Shown in pieces: positions 17,990 through 25,056 of a DNA stretch of 64,000 bases. A model generated the notes under the pieces. The model worked only from the letters and a program-made list of their open reading frames with translations. It was not told the DNA's origin and did not search any database. The translations under genes and the position numbers were made by a program. The DNA lies in the IMG/VR virus record IMGVR_UViG_3300020470_000868, positions 1 to 64,000 of that record. One strand, written 5' to 3'. Source of the stretch: a virus. How positions within the stretch are numbered: position 1 is the stretch's first letter; the number at the start of each line of letters is the position of its first letter.

Positions 17990-18013
17990 CAGTTGTGTAT
18001 TATGTATAAAGGT

Positions 18014-18361
18014 TTAGAAAGTGTACTTTGTACCTAACTTAACACCGTATGCGTTATCAGCAGCATCTGCTGTCTGTAGTGAAAACTCTCCATACACTCC
18101 AACTGCTTCGGTTACGTCAACAGAACCACCAAGGTATCCAATGAAGTCTGTTGAAGACTCACCACCGTCAGGTGCAGTTGTGATAGGACCACCAGAAACA
18201 TACCAGTTGTCTCCTTCATATCCGACTTGTAATTCTGTTGTTGTGCCTGTGTAGTTACTACCTGTTAGAGATGAGTTTACTTCTACGTTGACATAAGGAC
18301 CTGCTAGTACAGGTGCTGAGAGTGCAGAGACAGATGCTACTGCTAATAGTGATTTAATCAT
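18014..18361 (-). CDS. Small exported, outer-membrane-like beta protein
   Basis: 115 residues. A classical signal peptide (KSLLAVASVSALSAPVLAGP) is followed by alternating beta strands (YVNVEVNSSLTG, TELQVGYEGDNWYVSGGP, VDVTEAVGVYGEFSLQT). The protein ends in KLGTKYTF, with the terminal Phe typical of outer-membrane barrels. It is far too short for a full porin, so it may be an 8-strand mini-barrel or a surface-exposed exclusion factor; this is inference. It has its own consensus promoter, a structured leader and a terminator, so it is an independent unit probably expressed early. Confidence 0.78.
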   Translation of the reverse strand: MIKSLLAVASVSALSAPVLAGPYVNVEVNSSLTGSNYTGTTTELQVGYEGDNWYVSGGPITTAPDGGESSTDFIGYLGGSVDVTEAVGVYGEFSLQTADAADNAYGVKLGTKYTF

Positions 18362-18384
18362 TTTTGTTTTTAATTTCTCGCAAG

Positions 18385-18470
18385 GAAAACCCCCGCGGAT
18401 GTTAGACTACCTCGACATAGGTGTCTTTTGAATCTACGCAGGGGCACGATCTTTCGATCCCTTTGTATAA
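18385..18470 (-). ncRNA. Structured 5' leader RNA candidate
   Basis: Between the sigma70-like promoter and the ATG at 18361 lies a leader of about 110 bases with nested complementarity on the minus strand. GATC-GAAA-GATC (18448-18459) forms a GNRA-capped hairpin. CCCCTGCG (18437-18444) pairs with CGCGGGGG (18390-18397) with one G-U. Inside it AGACACCT (18419-18426) pairs with AGGT-A-GTCT (18404-18412) around a 6-base loop with one bulge. TTTTCC follows the outer stem. The outer stem contains a G-U pair only valid on the minus-strand RNA, supporting strand. Could be a riboswitch, an attenuator or a stability element. Confidence 0.6.
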
Positions 18471-18476
18471 TTATAT

Positions 18477-18505
18477 AGTATATCTTAATACACTAACATT
18501 GTCAA
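18477..18505 (-). promoter_or_regulatory. Consensus sigma70-type promoter
   Basis: TTGACA (18505-18500), a 17-base spacer and TATACT (18482-18477) match the host-type consensus almost perfectly. Transcription would begin near 18470 and read through the structured leader into the outer-membrane-like gene. Cyanophage early genes use host sigma70-like promoters, so early expression is expected. Confidence 0.85.
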
Positions 18506-18516
18506 GTGTCCTTAAT

Positions 18517-18960
18517 TTAGGATATATCAAAGACTTTTCTCTTCTGATGTTCTGGTACAATCTTGTTCAAACTTATTGATAGAAGACCGTTCTTGTATTG
18601 AACTTCTCCAATCTCTACATCATCAGCAAGGTTAAAAGTCTGAGTAAATTCTCTAGATGCGAGTCCACGATGCACGTGTGTGCGTGGTTCTTCATCTTCT
18701 TTACTTTTTTTAGATGCAATAGTTAGAACGTTTTGTTCTGTAGATACTTCTATGTCATCTTTATCCCATCCTGCAAGTGCCATCTCAATCTCCCAGTTTT
18801 CTTCTGAGTTTTTGATGATGTTATATGGTGGATAGGATCTGTTAGATCCGTTTGTGACATCCAATCTCTTAAGAGTTGGTCCTAATCCGATGCTTGTTTT
18901 CTCTATAGCATCCATTAGAAAGTCAAGGTCATTTGCTGTGTACCTAGATAGCGTACCCAT
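18517..18960 (-). CDS. hsp20: Hsp20 small heat-shock protein
   Basis: 147 residues from ATG 18960, chosen for AAGGAGAA at ideal spacing. The alpha-crystallin domain is evident: YPPYNIIKNSEENWEIEMAL, AGWDKDDIEVSTEQNVLTIA, and GLASREFTQTFNLADDVEIG. The A-x-x-x-N-G-L pattern appears as VQYKNGLLSISLNK. Hsp20 proteins hold unfolding proteins; in cyanophages they are common near structural or accessory genes and may protect virion assembly or photosystem proteins. Confidence 0.93.
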   Translation of the reverse strand: MGTLSRYTANDLDFLMDAIEKTSIGLGPTLKRLDVTNGSNRSYPPYNIIKNSEENWEIEMALAGWDKDDIEVSTEQNVLTIASKKSKEDEEPRTHVHRGLASREFTQTFNLADDVEIGEVQYKNGLLSISLNKIVPEHQKRKVFDIS

Positions 18961-19090
18961 AATAGTTCTCCTTTTTAAGCGAGTGTGAATAGTGTCCCTG
19001 TAAGGCGACAATACTATTTAACACTATATGTATTGCTATGACTAGGAGGATAACCATAAGTAAATATACGGGTGTCACGAAACCATTCAT
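18944..19090 (-). CDS. Possible 48-residue single-span membrane protein
   Basis: From ATG 19090 the frame gives MNGFVTPVYLLMVILLVIAI and further hydrophobic residues, then a polar tail (GHYSHSLKKENYYGYAI). No Shine-Dalgarno is seen, but the hydrophobic run is long and clean and the frame overlaps the Hsp20 start by 17 bases like other couplings here. It could be chance. Confidence 0.4.
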   Translation of the reverse strand: MNGFVTPVYLLMVILLVIAIHIVLNSIVALQGHYSHSLKKENYYGYAI

Positions 19091-19094
19091 TTGT

Positions 19095-19102
19095 CTAAAT
19101 AG
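19095..19102 (+). promoter_or_regulatory. Candidate late promoter motif on plus strand (CTAAATAG)
   Basis: CTAAATAG lies 29 bases before the ATG at 19132 and is the only late-type motif I found facing the three plus-strand genes. It matches the TAAATA core only. Confidence 0.45.
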
Positions 19103-19131
19103 AGCCAGTATAGTCTCTAAATTTAAAGACA

Positions 19132-19641
19132 ATGAAGAAACTCGCTTTCGTTATTGTTATGGGAATATTGGGTGCACCTCTATCAGCGAGGGCAGATTTA
19201 ACGCATAAAATTCAATCTAGTATCCAGTTAAATGTGAATGCAGCAGCGACTCAGGTAAGTCGTACTCCAAACGTTTACAGTGTATCAGGTAATAACGTTA
19301 CAACAACTGGTACAGATTCTAATGGTGCATCATACAACACCATAGGTGCTATGACAATCACCGCATCTACAGGTGTCGGAGCAATACCTTCTCTAGGTGC
19401 AGTTCAGGCAACAGCAGGGGAAAGTTTCAGCTTTACACAATCTTGGAATCAAGGTGATGCCATATCAACAACGTTGACCACAGGTGCAGTATCAGCGTTC
19501 GGTAATCAGACATCCACAGCAGCAGGTACAAAAGATAGTTTAGCAGGAACTGTTGATTCATCTGGTACGATTTCACTAACAGCAGGTGGAGCAGGTACAG
19601 GTGCTGTAGGACAATTCACAACTGAATTAACCATCCAATAA
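19132..19641 (+). CDS. Exported Ser/Thr/Gly-rich protein
   Basis: 169 residues. A signal peptide is clear (KKLAFVIVMGILGAPLSARA, cut before DLTHK). The mature part is low in charge and rich in T, S, A, G and N (VYSVSGNNVTTTGTDSNGAS; TVDSSGTISLTAGGAGTG), like beta-solenoid or curlin-type surface proteins. First of three genes on the plus strand. No family recognised. It could be exported by the infected cell or be a virion protein. Confidence 0.75.
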   Translation: MKKLAFVIVMGILGAPLSARADLTHKIQSSIQLNVNAAATQVSRTPNVYSVSGNNVTTTGTDSNGASYNTIGAMTITASTGVGAIPSLGAVQATAGESFSFTQSWNQGDAISTTLTTGAVSAFGNQTSTAAGTKDSLAGTVDSSGTISLTAGGAGTGAVGQFTTELTIQ

Positions 19642-19654
19642 GTAACTATATAAT

Positions 19655-20098
19655 ATGAAACGTGTATGGTACATATGTGGCATTGCAACGTTGACTATGG
19701 GCGTAAACCCAGTCATAGCAGTGCCTGTGGTGCCAAATTTTTCTCAGGGTAGTATGACTTCCCACACGGAAACGACTTCCACCGTGACGGAGACCATAAA
19801 TTCTATGGATTATGCGACAGGGTGGCAATATTCGGTCAGTGGTACAAACATATCACAAGATGGAACAACCATATCACCCGCTATAGGGAATGGTTCATCT
19901 AATACTATTAATGGAGTGACTTCGCAATGGCAAGACTTAGACCACGCAAACAAACCAAACTACACGATAACAACTCCAGGAGCAGCGTTCCAGTTCACGG
20001 AGACGTATCGTGCCCCAGGTCTAATAAATCATACAGTAATACAAAGAGAAACAACCGTAACTTCGGTCACAGATACGCAAAGTATATTTCAACAATAA
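19655..20098 (+). CDS. Exported low-complexity protein
   Basis: 147 residues. A signal peptide is likely (VWYICGIATLTMGVNPVIAV), followed by T/S/N-rich beta sequence (TETTSTVTETINSMDYATGW; SVSGTNISQDGTTISPAIGN). YRAPGLINHTVIQRETTVTS near the end has no known match. It lies 13 bases after the first plus-strand gene and shares its composition, so the two may form one surface structure. Its 3' end overlaps the next frame by up to 172 bases. Confidence 0.7.
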   Translation: MKRVWYICGIATLTMGVNPVIAVPVVPNFSQGSMTSHTETTSTVTETINSMDYATGWQYSVSGTNISQDGTTISPAIGNGSSNTINGVTSQWQDLDHANKPNYTITTPGAAFQFTETYRAPGLINHTVIQRETTVTSVTDTQSIFQQ

Positions 20099-20805
20099 TA
20101 GCAACAGTTCTCACTGCTAACGCTCTACCTATGCGTGCAGAGACAGTTGGTGGTGTGTCAGCAACAGCATCGCCAATAGCAAACAGTTCTGGAAGTGTCA
20201 CAAATCAAGCTATACAGGTTTTGCAGGGTCCGTATATAACTAACACTTATGGAAATGGCATACAATGTCAAGGTCCAACGTTAAACTTCACACCGTATGT
20301 TACAGGGAGTACATCTCTACAACGTCCCTACGAAGATATATGGTTTGATCAAGTGTATGATATGCGTGACTTGACTGGTACTACAGATGCAAATGGAAAT
20401 CCCACAGGAGATGGTGCACCAGATAATCCAGGGGTGGTGTTATATGAAGTTCCAGTAAGAACAGGTCAGAAAGATAATCATTCTATATCAATAGGTTTTA
20501 GTGCAACGTGGTCTAAACCATTAGACAAGACACTACAAGACCAGTGTAAGGAAGCAGTAGCAACTCAAATAGCATATTCACAACAACTCACTGCTAATAA
20601 AAGATTAGACTTTGAGATCGCGAGATTAAAAAATTGTGGTGAACTGATGAAGGCAGGAATAATGTTCCATAAAGACTCACCATACTATGCTGTATGTGCC
20701 GATGTGGTTCTAGTAAACCCACCTGGAGTTCTTCCAAACCACGCTCATACAATACCTAGTACAGATGCTTCATTATTAAAAGAAGTATCTATTGGTAATA
20801 ATTAA
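19927..20805 (+). CDS. Exported protein, start uncertain (third plus-strand gene)
   Basis: The open frame gives 292 residues from ATG 19927, but the first 50 or so are basic, low-information sequence that overlaps the previous gene. A signal-peptide-like segment (KYISTIIATVLTANALPMRA, followed by ETVGG) begins near 20080. Between 19927 and 20131 there is no ATG, GTG or TTG in frame, so either the long overlap is used (GGAG lies about 11 bases before 19927) or a rare codon such as ATT at 20086 starts translation. The mature part has several cysteines (GNGIQCQGP, LQDQCKEAV, LKNCGEL, YAVCADVV). Its stop meets that of the minus-strand gene. Confidence 0.7.
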   Translation: MARLRPRKQTKLHDNNSRSSVPVHGDVSCPRSNKSYSNTKRNNRNFGHRYAKYISTIIATVLTANALPMRAETVGGVSATASPIANSSGSVTNQAIQVLQGPYITNTYGNGIQCQGPTLNFTPYVTGSTSLQRPYEDIWFDQVYDMRDLTGTTDANGNPTGDGAPDNPGVVLYEVPVRTGQKDNHSISIGFSATWSKPLDKTLQDQCKEAVATQIAYSQQLTANKRLDFEIARLKNCGELMKAGIMFHKDSPYYAVCADVVLVNPPGVLPNHAHTIPSTDASLLKEVSIGNN

Positions 20806-21569
20806 TTTTTCTTTTTCTTTTTAGGAAGTTTGAAGGGAGGTAGTCCTTTTTTCTCACGATATTTATTACACTGTATCTCATTACGACTTAACTTAGGTGG
20901 TTCTTTACCGAACTTCTTCTGTATGGTAGTAGTGAGTTTTTTTATTGCAGGTTTTATAACTCTCAATAATAATGGTGTCGCAGCAGCAGATGCTGTAGCA
21001 ACCACTGCTATCGCTGCTGTCACAGATACTTGATTTGTAGATGGTAAAAATTTTTCGACTACTGTAGTGTCCTCATATAACACTACACATTGACCTTCTC
21101 GTACCTCGTGACCTATAACTCTCTCTTCTCCATTCTGAGTTAGATCACCAACTCTAGGTTGATTAGGTGCAGGGCATTCTATTTCTTTATCTGTAGAAGG
21201 TATGTTTGGTGGTGTTACTTCTGGTGTTTCTATTTCTGGAGGTGGTGCTATATCTGGAACCACAGTCTCCTGTTCAAATATTAATTCATCTTCTCTATAA
21301 TCTATAGTCTCAAAAGATGGTACTCCTCCATCACAATATGTGATAGTTTTATCAGGATCATCCTCAGCAAGATTTTTATTTTTTTGATTATTGAGTTCGT
21401 GTGCTTCAACGCAACCTGGAATATTGACAACAGGAGTTCCGATGTCAACTGTTACAGGAACGCTAGGACCAAACGACCACGCGGGTTTTCCAACCCACGG
21501 TGGTACATTTACAGCATTTGTGTTTGGTATGTAGAGATCCGAAATAATAATATTTGGGATTTCTTCCAT
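20802..21569 (-). CDS. Membrane protein with acidic Pro-rich domain and basic tail
   Basis: 255 residues. The long N-terminal part is acidic and proline-rich (VVPDIAPPPEIETPEVTPPN) with four cysteines. A hydrophobic segment follows near 180-203 (VSVTAAIAVVATASAAATPL), then a strongly basic tail (KKLTTTIQKKFGKEPP; PFKLPKKKKKN). The topology is most likely N-out/C-in. It ends convergently with the plus-strand genes and is last in a run of membrane proteins. No family recognised. Confidence 0.68.
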   Translation of the reverse strand: MEEIPNIIISDLYIPNTNAVNVPPWVGKPAWSFGPSVPVTVDIGTPVVNIPGCVEAHELNNQKNKNLAEDDPDKTITYCDGGVPSFETIDYREDELIFEQETVVPDIAPPPEIETPEVTPPNIPSTDKEIECPAPNQPRVGDLTQNGEERVIGHEVREGQCVVLYEDTTVVEKFLPSTNQVSVTAAIAVVATASAAATPLLLRVIKPAIKKLTTTIQKKFGKEPPKLSRNEIQCNKYREKKGLPPFKLPKKKKKN

Positions 21570-21796
21570 TACATTCCTTTAGGTAGGTTAGGTCCAGTAG
21601 GTAAGACAGGTCCAGTTATATCAGGTAATGATTTTTGAATAGCACCGCCCATAGAAGGCATAACTGCTTCCATTATTTTACCTTTGACGTTTTCGATAAT
21701 CGCATCCTTGCGTATGAATACATACCCAACAGTACCAACAACGGTGAGAGAGATAACACCACTTGCAATAGCGATTCCATTAATGATCTTTTGCAT
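21569..21796 (-). CDS. Small single-span membrane protein
   Basis: 75 residues from ATG 21796 (an upstream TTG at 21811 is less likely). A hydrophobic N-terminal span (IINGIAIASGVISLTVVGTV) is followed by a short soluble part ending in Pro/Gly/Leu (ITGPVLPTGPNLPKGM). It overlaps the previous gene by 17 bases and the next as TAATG. Function unknown; part of the membrane-protein block. Confidence 0.62.
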   Translation of the reverse strand: MQKIINGIAIASGVISLTVVGTVGYVFIRKDAIIENVKGKIMEAVMPSMGGAIQKSLPDITGPVLPTGPNLPKGM

Positions 21797-22103
21797 TGTA
21801 ATTAATTTCAAAATTGTTTAAACCCTTCACTTCTGAAGGTGAACTATTTATCACTCCAAACTGTTCACGTTCCTCAGCATCCCAGTCTTCTTTAATCTGT
21901 TCTACCTGCCTATCTACATCATCCATTGTGTTCTCTATCTTCTGCTCTATCCATTCTTCTTTAAGATATGCTACAAGACCTAGTAAAAGATGATTGATAG
22001 GAAACCTTTGTTTCTTTGCCCATCTTTCCATCTTGGCATACCAAGGATCTACTCCTTTCCCAAATTGTTTTTCAAATTTAAGTAACGTCTTTTTCTTTTC
22101 CAT
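21780..22103 (-). CDS. Soluble charged protein in membrane block
   Basis: 107 residues from ATG 22103 (an in-frame TTG at 22139 is possible). Basic helical start (KKKTLLKFEKQFGKGVDPWY), a short hydrophobic helix (PINHLLLGLVAYLKEEW), then an acidic helix (MDDVDRQVEQIKEDWDAEER). It overlaps the upstream membrane gene by 55 bases. Unknown function; its charge pattern suggests a partner of the neighbouring membrane proteins. Confidence 0.6.
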   Translation of the reverse strand: MEKKKTLLKFEKQFGKGVDPWYAKMERWAKKQRFPINHLLLGLVAYLKEEWIEQKIENTMDDVDRQVEQIKEDWDAEEREQFGVINSSPSEVKGLNNFEINYNAKDH

Positions 22104-22369
22104 CTCGGTAAATAAAATACTACGAAAGAACCAATCCAAAAAATTGCTAGTACTGATATGTGTAGTAGTCTGTTAGAGTTTACTATTAGACCAAGTGTTA
22201 CAAGTCCAATCCAAGTGTAATCTAACGTACCGTGAAGACGATACCACACATTCTCTCCTAATTTGTTAATGACTCTTTCTCTTTGTTTTGCAAACCACGG
22301 TGACACGTGACGCATCATCACGAATCCTTCGTTGAAGAACATAACAAAAAAACCAATCCAGAATATCAT
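22049..22369 (-). CDS. Small multi-span membrane protein
   Basis: 106 residues with three likely membrane spans: IFWIGFFVMFFNEGFVMM, YTWIGLVTLGLIVNSNRLL and ISVLAIFWIGSFVVFYL. The tail is very basic (RWKRKRRYLNLKNNLGKE). Size and topology would suit a holin, but nothing more specific supports that. ATGA overlap with the gene upstream. Confidence 0.65.
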   Translation of the reverse strand: MIFWIGFFVMFFNEGFVMMRHVSPWFAKQRERVINKLGENVWYRLHGTLDYTWIGLVTLGLIVNSNRLLHISVLAIFWIGSFVVFYLPRWKRKRRYLNLKNNLGKE

Positions 22370-22575
22370 TTTGTTTTATCTATTAATTCAGATTCATCGA
22401 TTGCTTCTCGAATGATTCTCTTTAATTGTTTTGCTTGCTTCTTATTAATAGATCCAAGTGATGTATCTATCTTTACCTTTACCCAGTAAAGACCTATAAG
22501 AACAAGTGTAAAAGGAACTGCATCTGCCCAAGAGATTTCGTTCCACGCTTCTACTACGTTTAATACTGAAAACAT
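22366..22575 (-). CDS. Small single-span membrane protein
   Basis: 69 residues. One hydrophobic segment (AVPFTLVLIGLYWVKVKI) lies between an acidic N-terminus and a basic, helical tail (KKQAKQLKRIIREAIDESEL). It overlaps the next gene by four bases. Unknown function. Confidence 0.62.
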   Translation of the reverse strand: MFSVLNVVEAWNEISWADAVPFTLVLIGLYWVKVKIDTSLGSINKKQAKQLKRIIREAIDESELIDKTK

Positions 22576-22584
22576 AATTTAATC

Positions 22585-23130
22585 CTAACAATTTTTATTT
22601 AGGTCTTCTGCCATATTACCACCAATGTTTGCACCTTGGTCGCCACCGAACATCGCTACCCAACCTGCTGCAACCCAACCTACAAAAGGAATACTACTAA
22701 GAGTAGGAGCAGCAGCAGCACCAACGCTAGTGCCTACAAGTCTTCCAGTTCCTTTTGCAGCACCAACCGCTTCAATACACGCTTCTGATTTATTACTAGC
22801 AGTAGGGTTGTCTTGTTTATTAACACTACCACTTATATGTGTATCACCTTCCATTGTGAATTGTTCTGCTATATCTCTAGTATTATTTGCCAATCCTAAG
22901 AATCCTGCCTTCTCTTTTATTGTAGAAGTCTTATACATTATCTTTGGATCATTTGCTCTATAAGAAATCTTATAACCTTCTTTACTTACTTCTGCGTGAT
23001 AAGAAGTATAGTTTCCTACTGGTATATTGATATTAGGAAATCCATTTCCTTGTCGTCTTGCAATCATACCAATCATTCCTATGTGGGATACACCCAACAG
23101 AACACCTAGACCTAGACTAAACCACTTCAT
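22585..23130 (-). CDS. Membrane-anchored protein with Gly/Ala-rich C-terminal segment
   Basis: 181 residues. An N-terminal signal anchor (WFSLGLGVLLGVSHIGMIGM) precedes a polar domain (YHAEVSKEGYKISYRANDPK). A Gly/Ala-rich hydrophobic hairpin (GAAAAPTLSSIPFVGWVAAG) follows, with GGDQGANIGGNMAED after it. The C-terminal pattern recalls glycine-zipper segments of small membrane or pore proteins; that is inference. ATGA overlap with the preceding gene. Confidence 0.65.
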   Translation of the reverse strand: MKWFSLGLGVLLGVSHIGMIGMIARRQGNGFPNINIPVGNYTSYHAEVSKEGYKISYRANDPKIMYKTSTIKEKAGFLGLANNTRDIAEQFTMEGDTHISGSVNKQDNPTASNKSEACIEAVGAAKGTGRLVGTSVGAAAAPTLSSIPFVGWVAAGWVAMFGGDQGANIGGNMAEDLNKNC

Positions 23131-23522
23131 TTTGAATCAGGAGTAATTTTTATAGGTGCTGACTCTATTCTTATAGTCTGTGCAGGAGCAGTCTCTGATG
23201 CCTTGGCAATAAGAAACTCCATATCTTTTTTAGATATGTTTGCATCTCCACTACCATCACCTTTCTTTTTCTTACCCCCAGTCTGGACACCGAAAGTTGC
23301 CAAAGTTCCTGTAAACACTGAAGCTATGAAAGTTGGATCAATCTTTTCTCCTGCATCATAACCTGGTATTTTAACGTAGTTCAAAGTTAAAATTCCTGCT
23401 GACCACACGAGAACGATCACTCTTATCAGTGTCGCTAAGTACATTAGTTGCTCTTCTTTGTCTTCTGCAACTTCTTTAAGTTTACCTATAGGACCTTTAG
23501 GTTTTTCTTTTACTTCTGCCAT
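23127..23522 (-). CDS. Membrane protein, possibly holin-like
   Basis: 131 residues. Two hydrophobic segments are seen: LMYLATLIRVIVLVWSAGIL and PTFIASVFTGTLATFGVQTG. The N-terminus is charged (KGPIGKLKEVAEDKEEQ) and the tail polar with many Lys. Two-span layout with basic linker (GGKKKKGDGSG) resembles class II holins, but no motif settles it. A CTAAATAG late motif overlapping the previous stop lies 21 bases upstream, and it opens the membrane-protein block. Confidence 0.65.
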   Translation of the reverse strand: MAEVKEKPKGPIGKLKEVAEDKEEQLMYLATLIRVIVLVWSAGILTLNYVKIPGYDAGEKIDPTFIASVFTGTLATFGVQTGGKKKKGDGSGDANISKKDMEFLIAKASETAPAQTIRIESAPIKITPDSK

Positions 23523-23530
23523 TACAATTT

Positions 23531-23551
23531 AGGGTGACTAACCCTATTTAG
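23531..23551 (-). promoter_or_regulatory. Late promoter motif (CTAAATAG) followed by a small hairpin
   Basis: CTAAATAG at 23551-23544 includes the TAG stop of the small gene after RegA. A 5-bp hairpin (AGGGT/ACCCT, 23531-23545) partly overlaps it and precedes the ATG at 23522. Confidence 0.5.
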
Positions 23552-23714
23552 ACACCAAAAATTTTCTAGTTTTCTTTAGATGTTTCCACTCAGTCCTTAT
23601 TCTTTCGTATGCAACTTCCTGTGTTATCTTACCTGACATTTCCATTGCACACACATACTCAATCCTCTTAGCAAAATCTCTTACTATCTCTCCTAGTTCA
23701 TCTGTTTCGTACAA
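23544..23714 (-). CDS. Small protein following RegA, TTG start
   Basis: 56 residues, too short for usual cut-offs. It starts at TTG 23714 directly after the RegA stop (TAA-TTG) with GGAGGA seven bases upstream, a strong ribosome-binding site. The product is charged and helical (YETDELGEIVRDFAKRIEYV; VAYERIRTEWKHLKKTRKFL). Function unknown; the coupling to regA suggests co-expression. Confidence 0.65.
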   Translation of the reverse strand: MYETDELGEIVRDFAKRIEYVCAMEMSGKITQEVAYERIRTEWKHLKKTRKFLVSK

Positions 23715-24146
23715 TTAAGATTCCTCCGTAGTTTTCTTTTTACCGATATTATACTTAGATTCTAAGATCCACTCCTTCTTATCTCTAAAAGAAATAACCT
23801 TGATTTGATTTAAAGGTGCAATATCTTCGACTCTATTCTCATCTACCATTACAACTAAACCCCAATCAGACAACAGTTTTGTAATACGATTCCTACGTTG
23901 TACATCATTAGTTGTTAGATTAGAATGCTTACCATCTAAAGCAAATAGTTCTTTGAAGTGAACAATATAATACTTACCTTTCTTATGTAATATATGGCAA
24001 GACTGAAATAGTTTTTTCTCTTTACGAGAAGCAACTCCAATTCTTGTTAGTGTCTCTCTTACCTTGAGGAAATCATCAGGTTGACGTAAAGTCACCTCTA
24101 CCATTTGCTCAGGACTCCACGAGATTTCTACGTTCTCGTCAGTCAT
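23715..24146 (-). CDS. regA: RegA translational repressor
   Basis: 143 residues (T4 RegA is 122). The order gp62-regA and features such as FLKVRETLTRIGVAS, YIVHFKELFALDG and NDVQRRNRITKLLSDWGLV identify RegA. It binds start regions of early phage mRNAs and represses their translation, including replication genes in T4. A longer C-terminus ends in a Lys-rich tail. ATGA overlap with gp62. Confidence 0.93.
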   Translation of the reverse strand: MTDENVEISWSPEQMVEVTLRQPDDFLKVRETLTRIGVASRKEKKLFQSCHILHKKGKYYIVHFKELFALDGKHSNLTTNDVQRRNRITKLLSDWGLVVMVDENRVEDIAPLNQIKVISFRDKKEWILESKYNIGKKKTTEES

Positions 24147-24541
24147 CTTCTGCCTCCTGTATCCATTTTAAGTTTAATCAAATCAATTTGATCCTTTGTT
24201 AGAATCCTCAACGCATCCTTGGTTTTTTCATCAGAGTATTTAAAGAAACTCTTTACAAGTTCAAAGTCTTTTATTTTCTCCTTTCTTTCCCAAGGTGAGA
24301 AACGTCGTTTCTTCCTAAGGCTATTTAGATAAAAGGAATATTGTAGATCTTTATCTAAGTTAAAATTCGCATTCATTTCATTAGCATATAGAACTGTATC
24401 TATAAAACCGCTAAGACATTTGTTTACAATGAATGGAGGATAGTTCTTATCCCAGTCACCTTCACGTTCTAATAAATTTTCTTTAGTGTGATTAATACTA
24501 TTCAAATAATCCTTTAAAGGATAGTCGTCACGTTTGCTCAT
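24143..24541 (-). CDS. 62: Clamp loader small subunit, T4 gp62-like
   Basis: 132 residues, shorter than T4 gp62 (187), as I recall is usual in cyanophages. It is identified mainly by position just before RegA and by the helical composition (DDYPLKDYLNSINHTKENLL; FVKSF-like ELVKSFFKYSDEKTKDAL). With gp44 it loads clamp gp45 on primed DNA. Here four oxygenase genes and dam separate it from gp44, whereas in T4 they are adjacent. Confidence 0.88.
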   Translation of the reverse strand: MSKRDDYPLKDYLNSINHTKENLLEREGDWDKNYPPFIVNKCLSGFIDTVLYANEMNANFNLDKDLQYSFYLNSLRKKRRFSPWERKEKIKDFELVKSFFKYSDEKTKDALRILTKDQIDLIKLKMDTGGRR

Positions 24542-25056
24542 AATATATCTCCGAGAGAGAATGAATCTGTTGGATGTGTTTGGAAGACAAGACTATATCG
24601 TCTGGGAAAAGCATCCCTTACAGGAGGTCTTGCCATATGTGGAATGATAGATTGAAACTTAATCATTCTACCTGGTCTAGGAAGAACTGACTTTATAATC
24701 TCATCTGTTTCATTATCTATAAAGAGTGTTTCTCCTCCCATAGTAATGTTCCAATCAGGATTGACATATATCAGATATGTTACACCCTGTTCTACTTGAG
24801 AGTCAACGTGAGGTTTAGGACAGTCTTCGTGTCTAAAACAATTATACAAACATTTCTTTACTGGCACATCTATAACATCTAAAAACTTATTACCTATTGG
24901 TTCAAAGTTTGGATAATCAAACGACTTGCCTAAAGTATATGCGTGTTGGTTCTCAGGAGAATCTGCTAGGTGATCCCAGTTGTTATATGAATCAAGATAG
25001 TAGTATGCTTCATTTACTAAACGTCTCGGAAAAAAATCATCTATAACTTCAATCAA
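24538..25056 (-). CDS. 2OG-Fe(II) oxygenase, prolyl-hydroxylase-like (HxD type)
   Basis: 172 residues. CPKPHVDSQVEQGVTYLIYV supplies the H-x-D iron ligands; MGGETLFIDN follows, and FQSIIPHMARPPVRDAFPRR has the distal His and the basic residue for 2-oxoglutarate. The start is TTG at 25056, supported by GGAGGAG about seven bases upstream inside the end of dam. First of four oxygenases placed between gp62 and gp44. Substrate unknown. Confidence 0.84.
   Translation of the reverse strand: MIEVIDDFFPRRLVNEAYYYLDSYNNWDHLADSPENQHAYTLGKSFDYPNFEPIGNKFLDVIDVPVKKCLYNCFRHEDCPKPHVDSQVEQGVTYLIYVNPDWNITMGGETLFIDNETDEIIKSVLPRPGRMIKFQSIIPHMARPPVRDAFPRRYSLVFQTHPTDSFSLGDIL

Noticed and set aside
18014-18361. 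Full porin gene
   Set aside because: Only 115 residues including the signal peptide; too short for a porin, so described as outer-membrane-like only.
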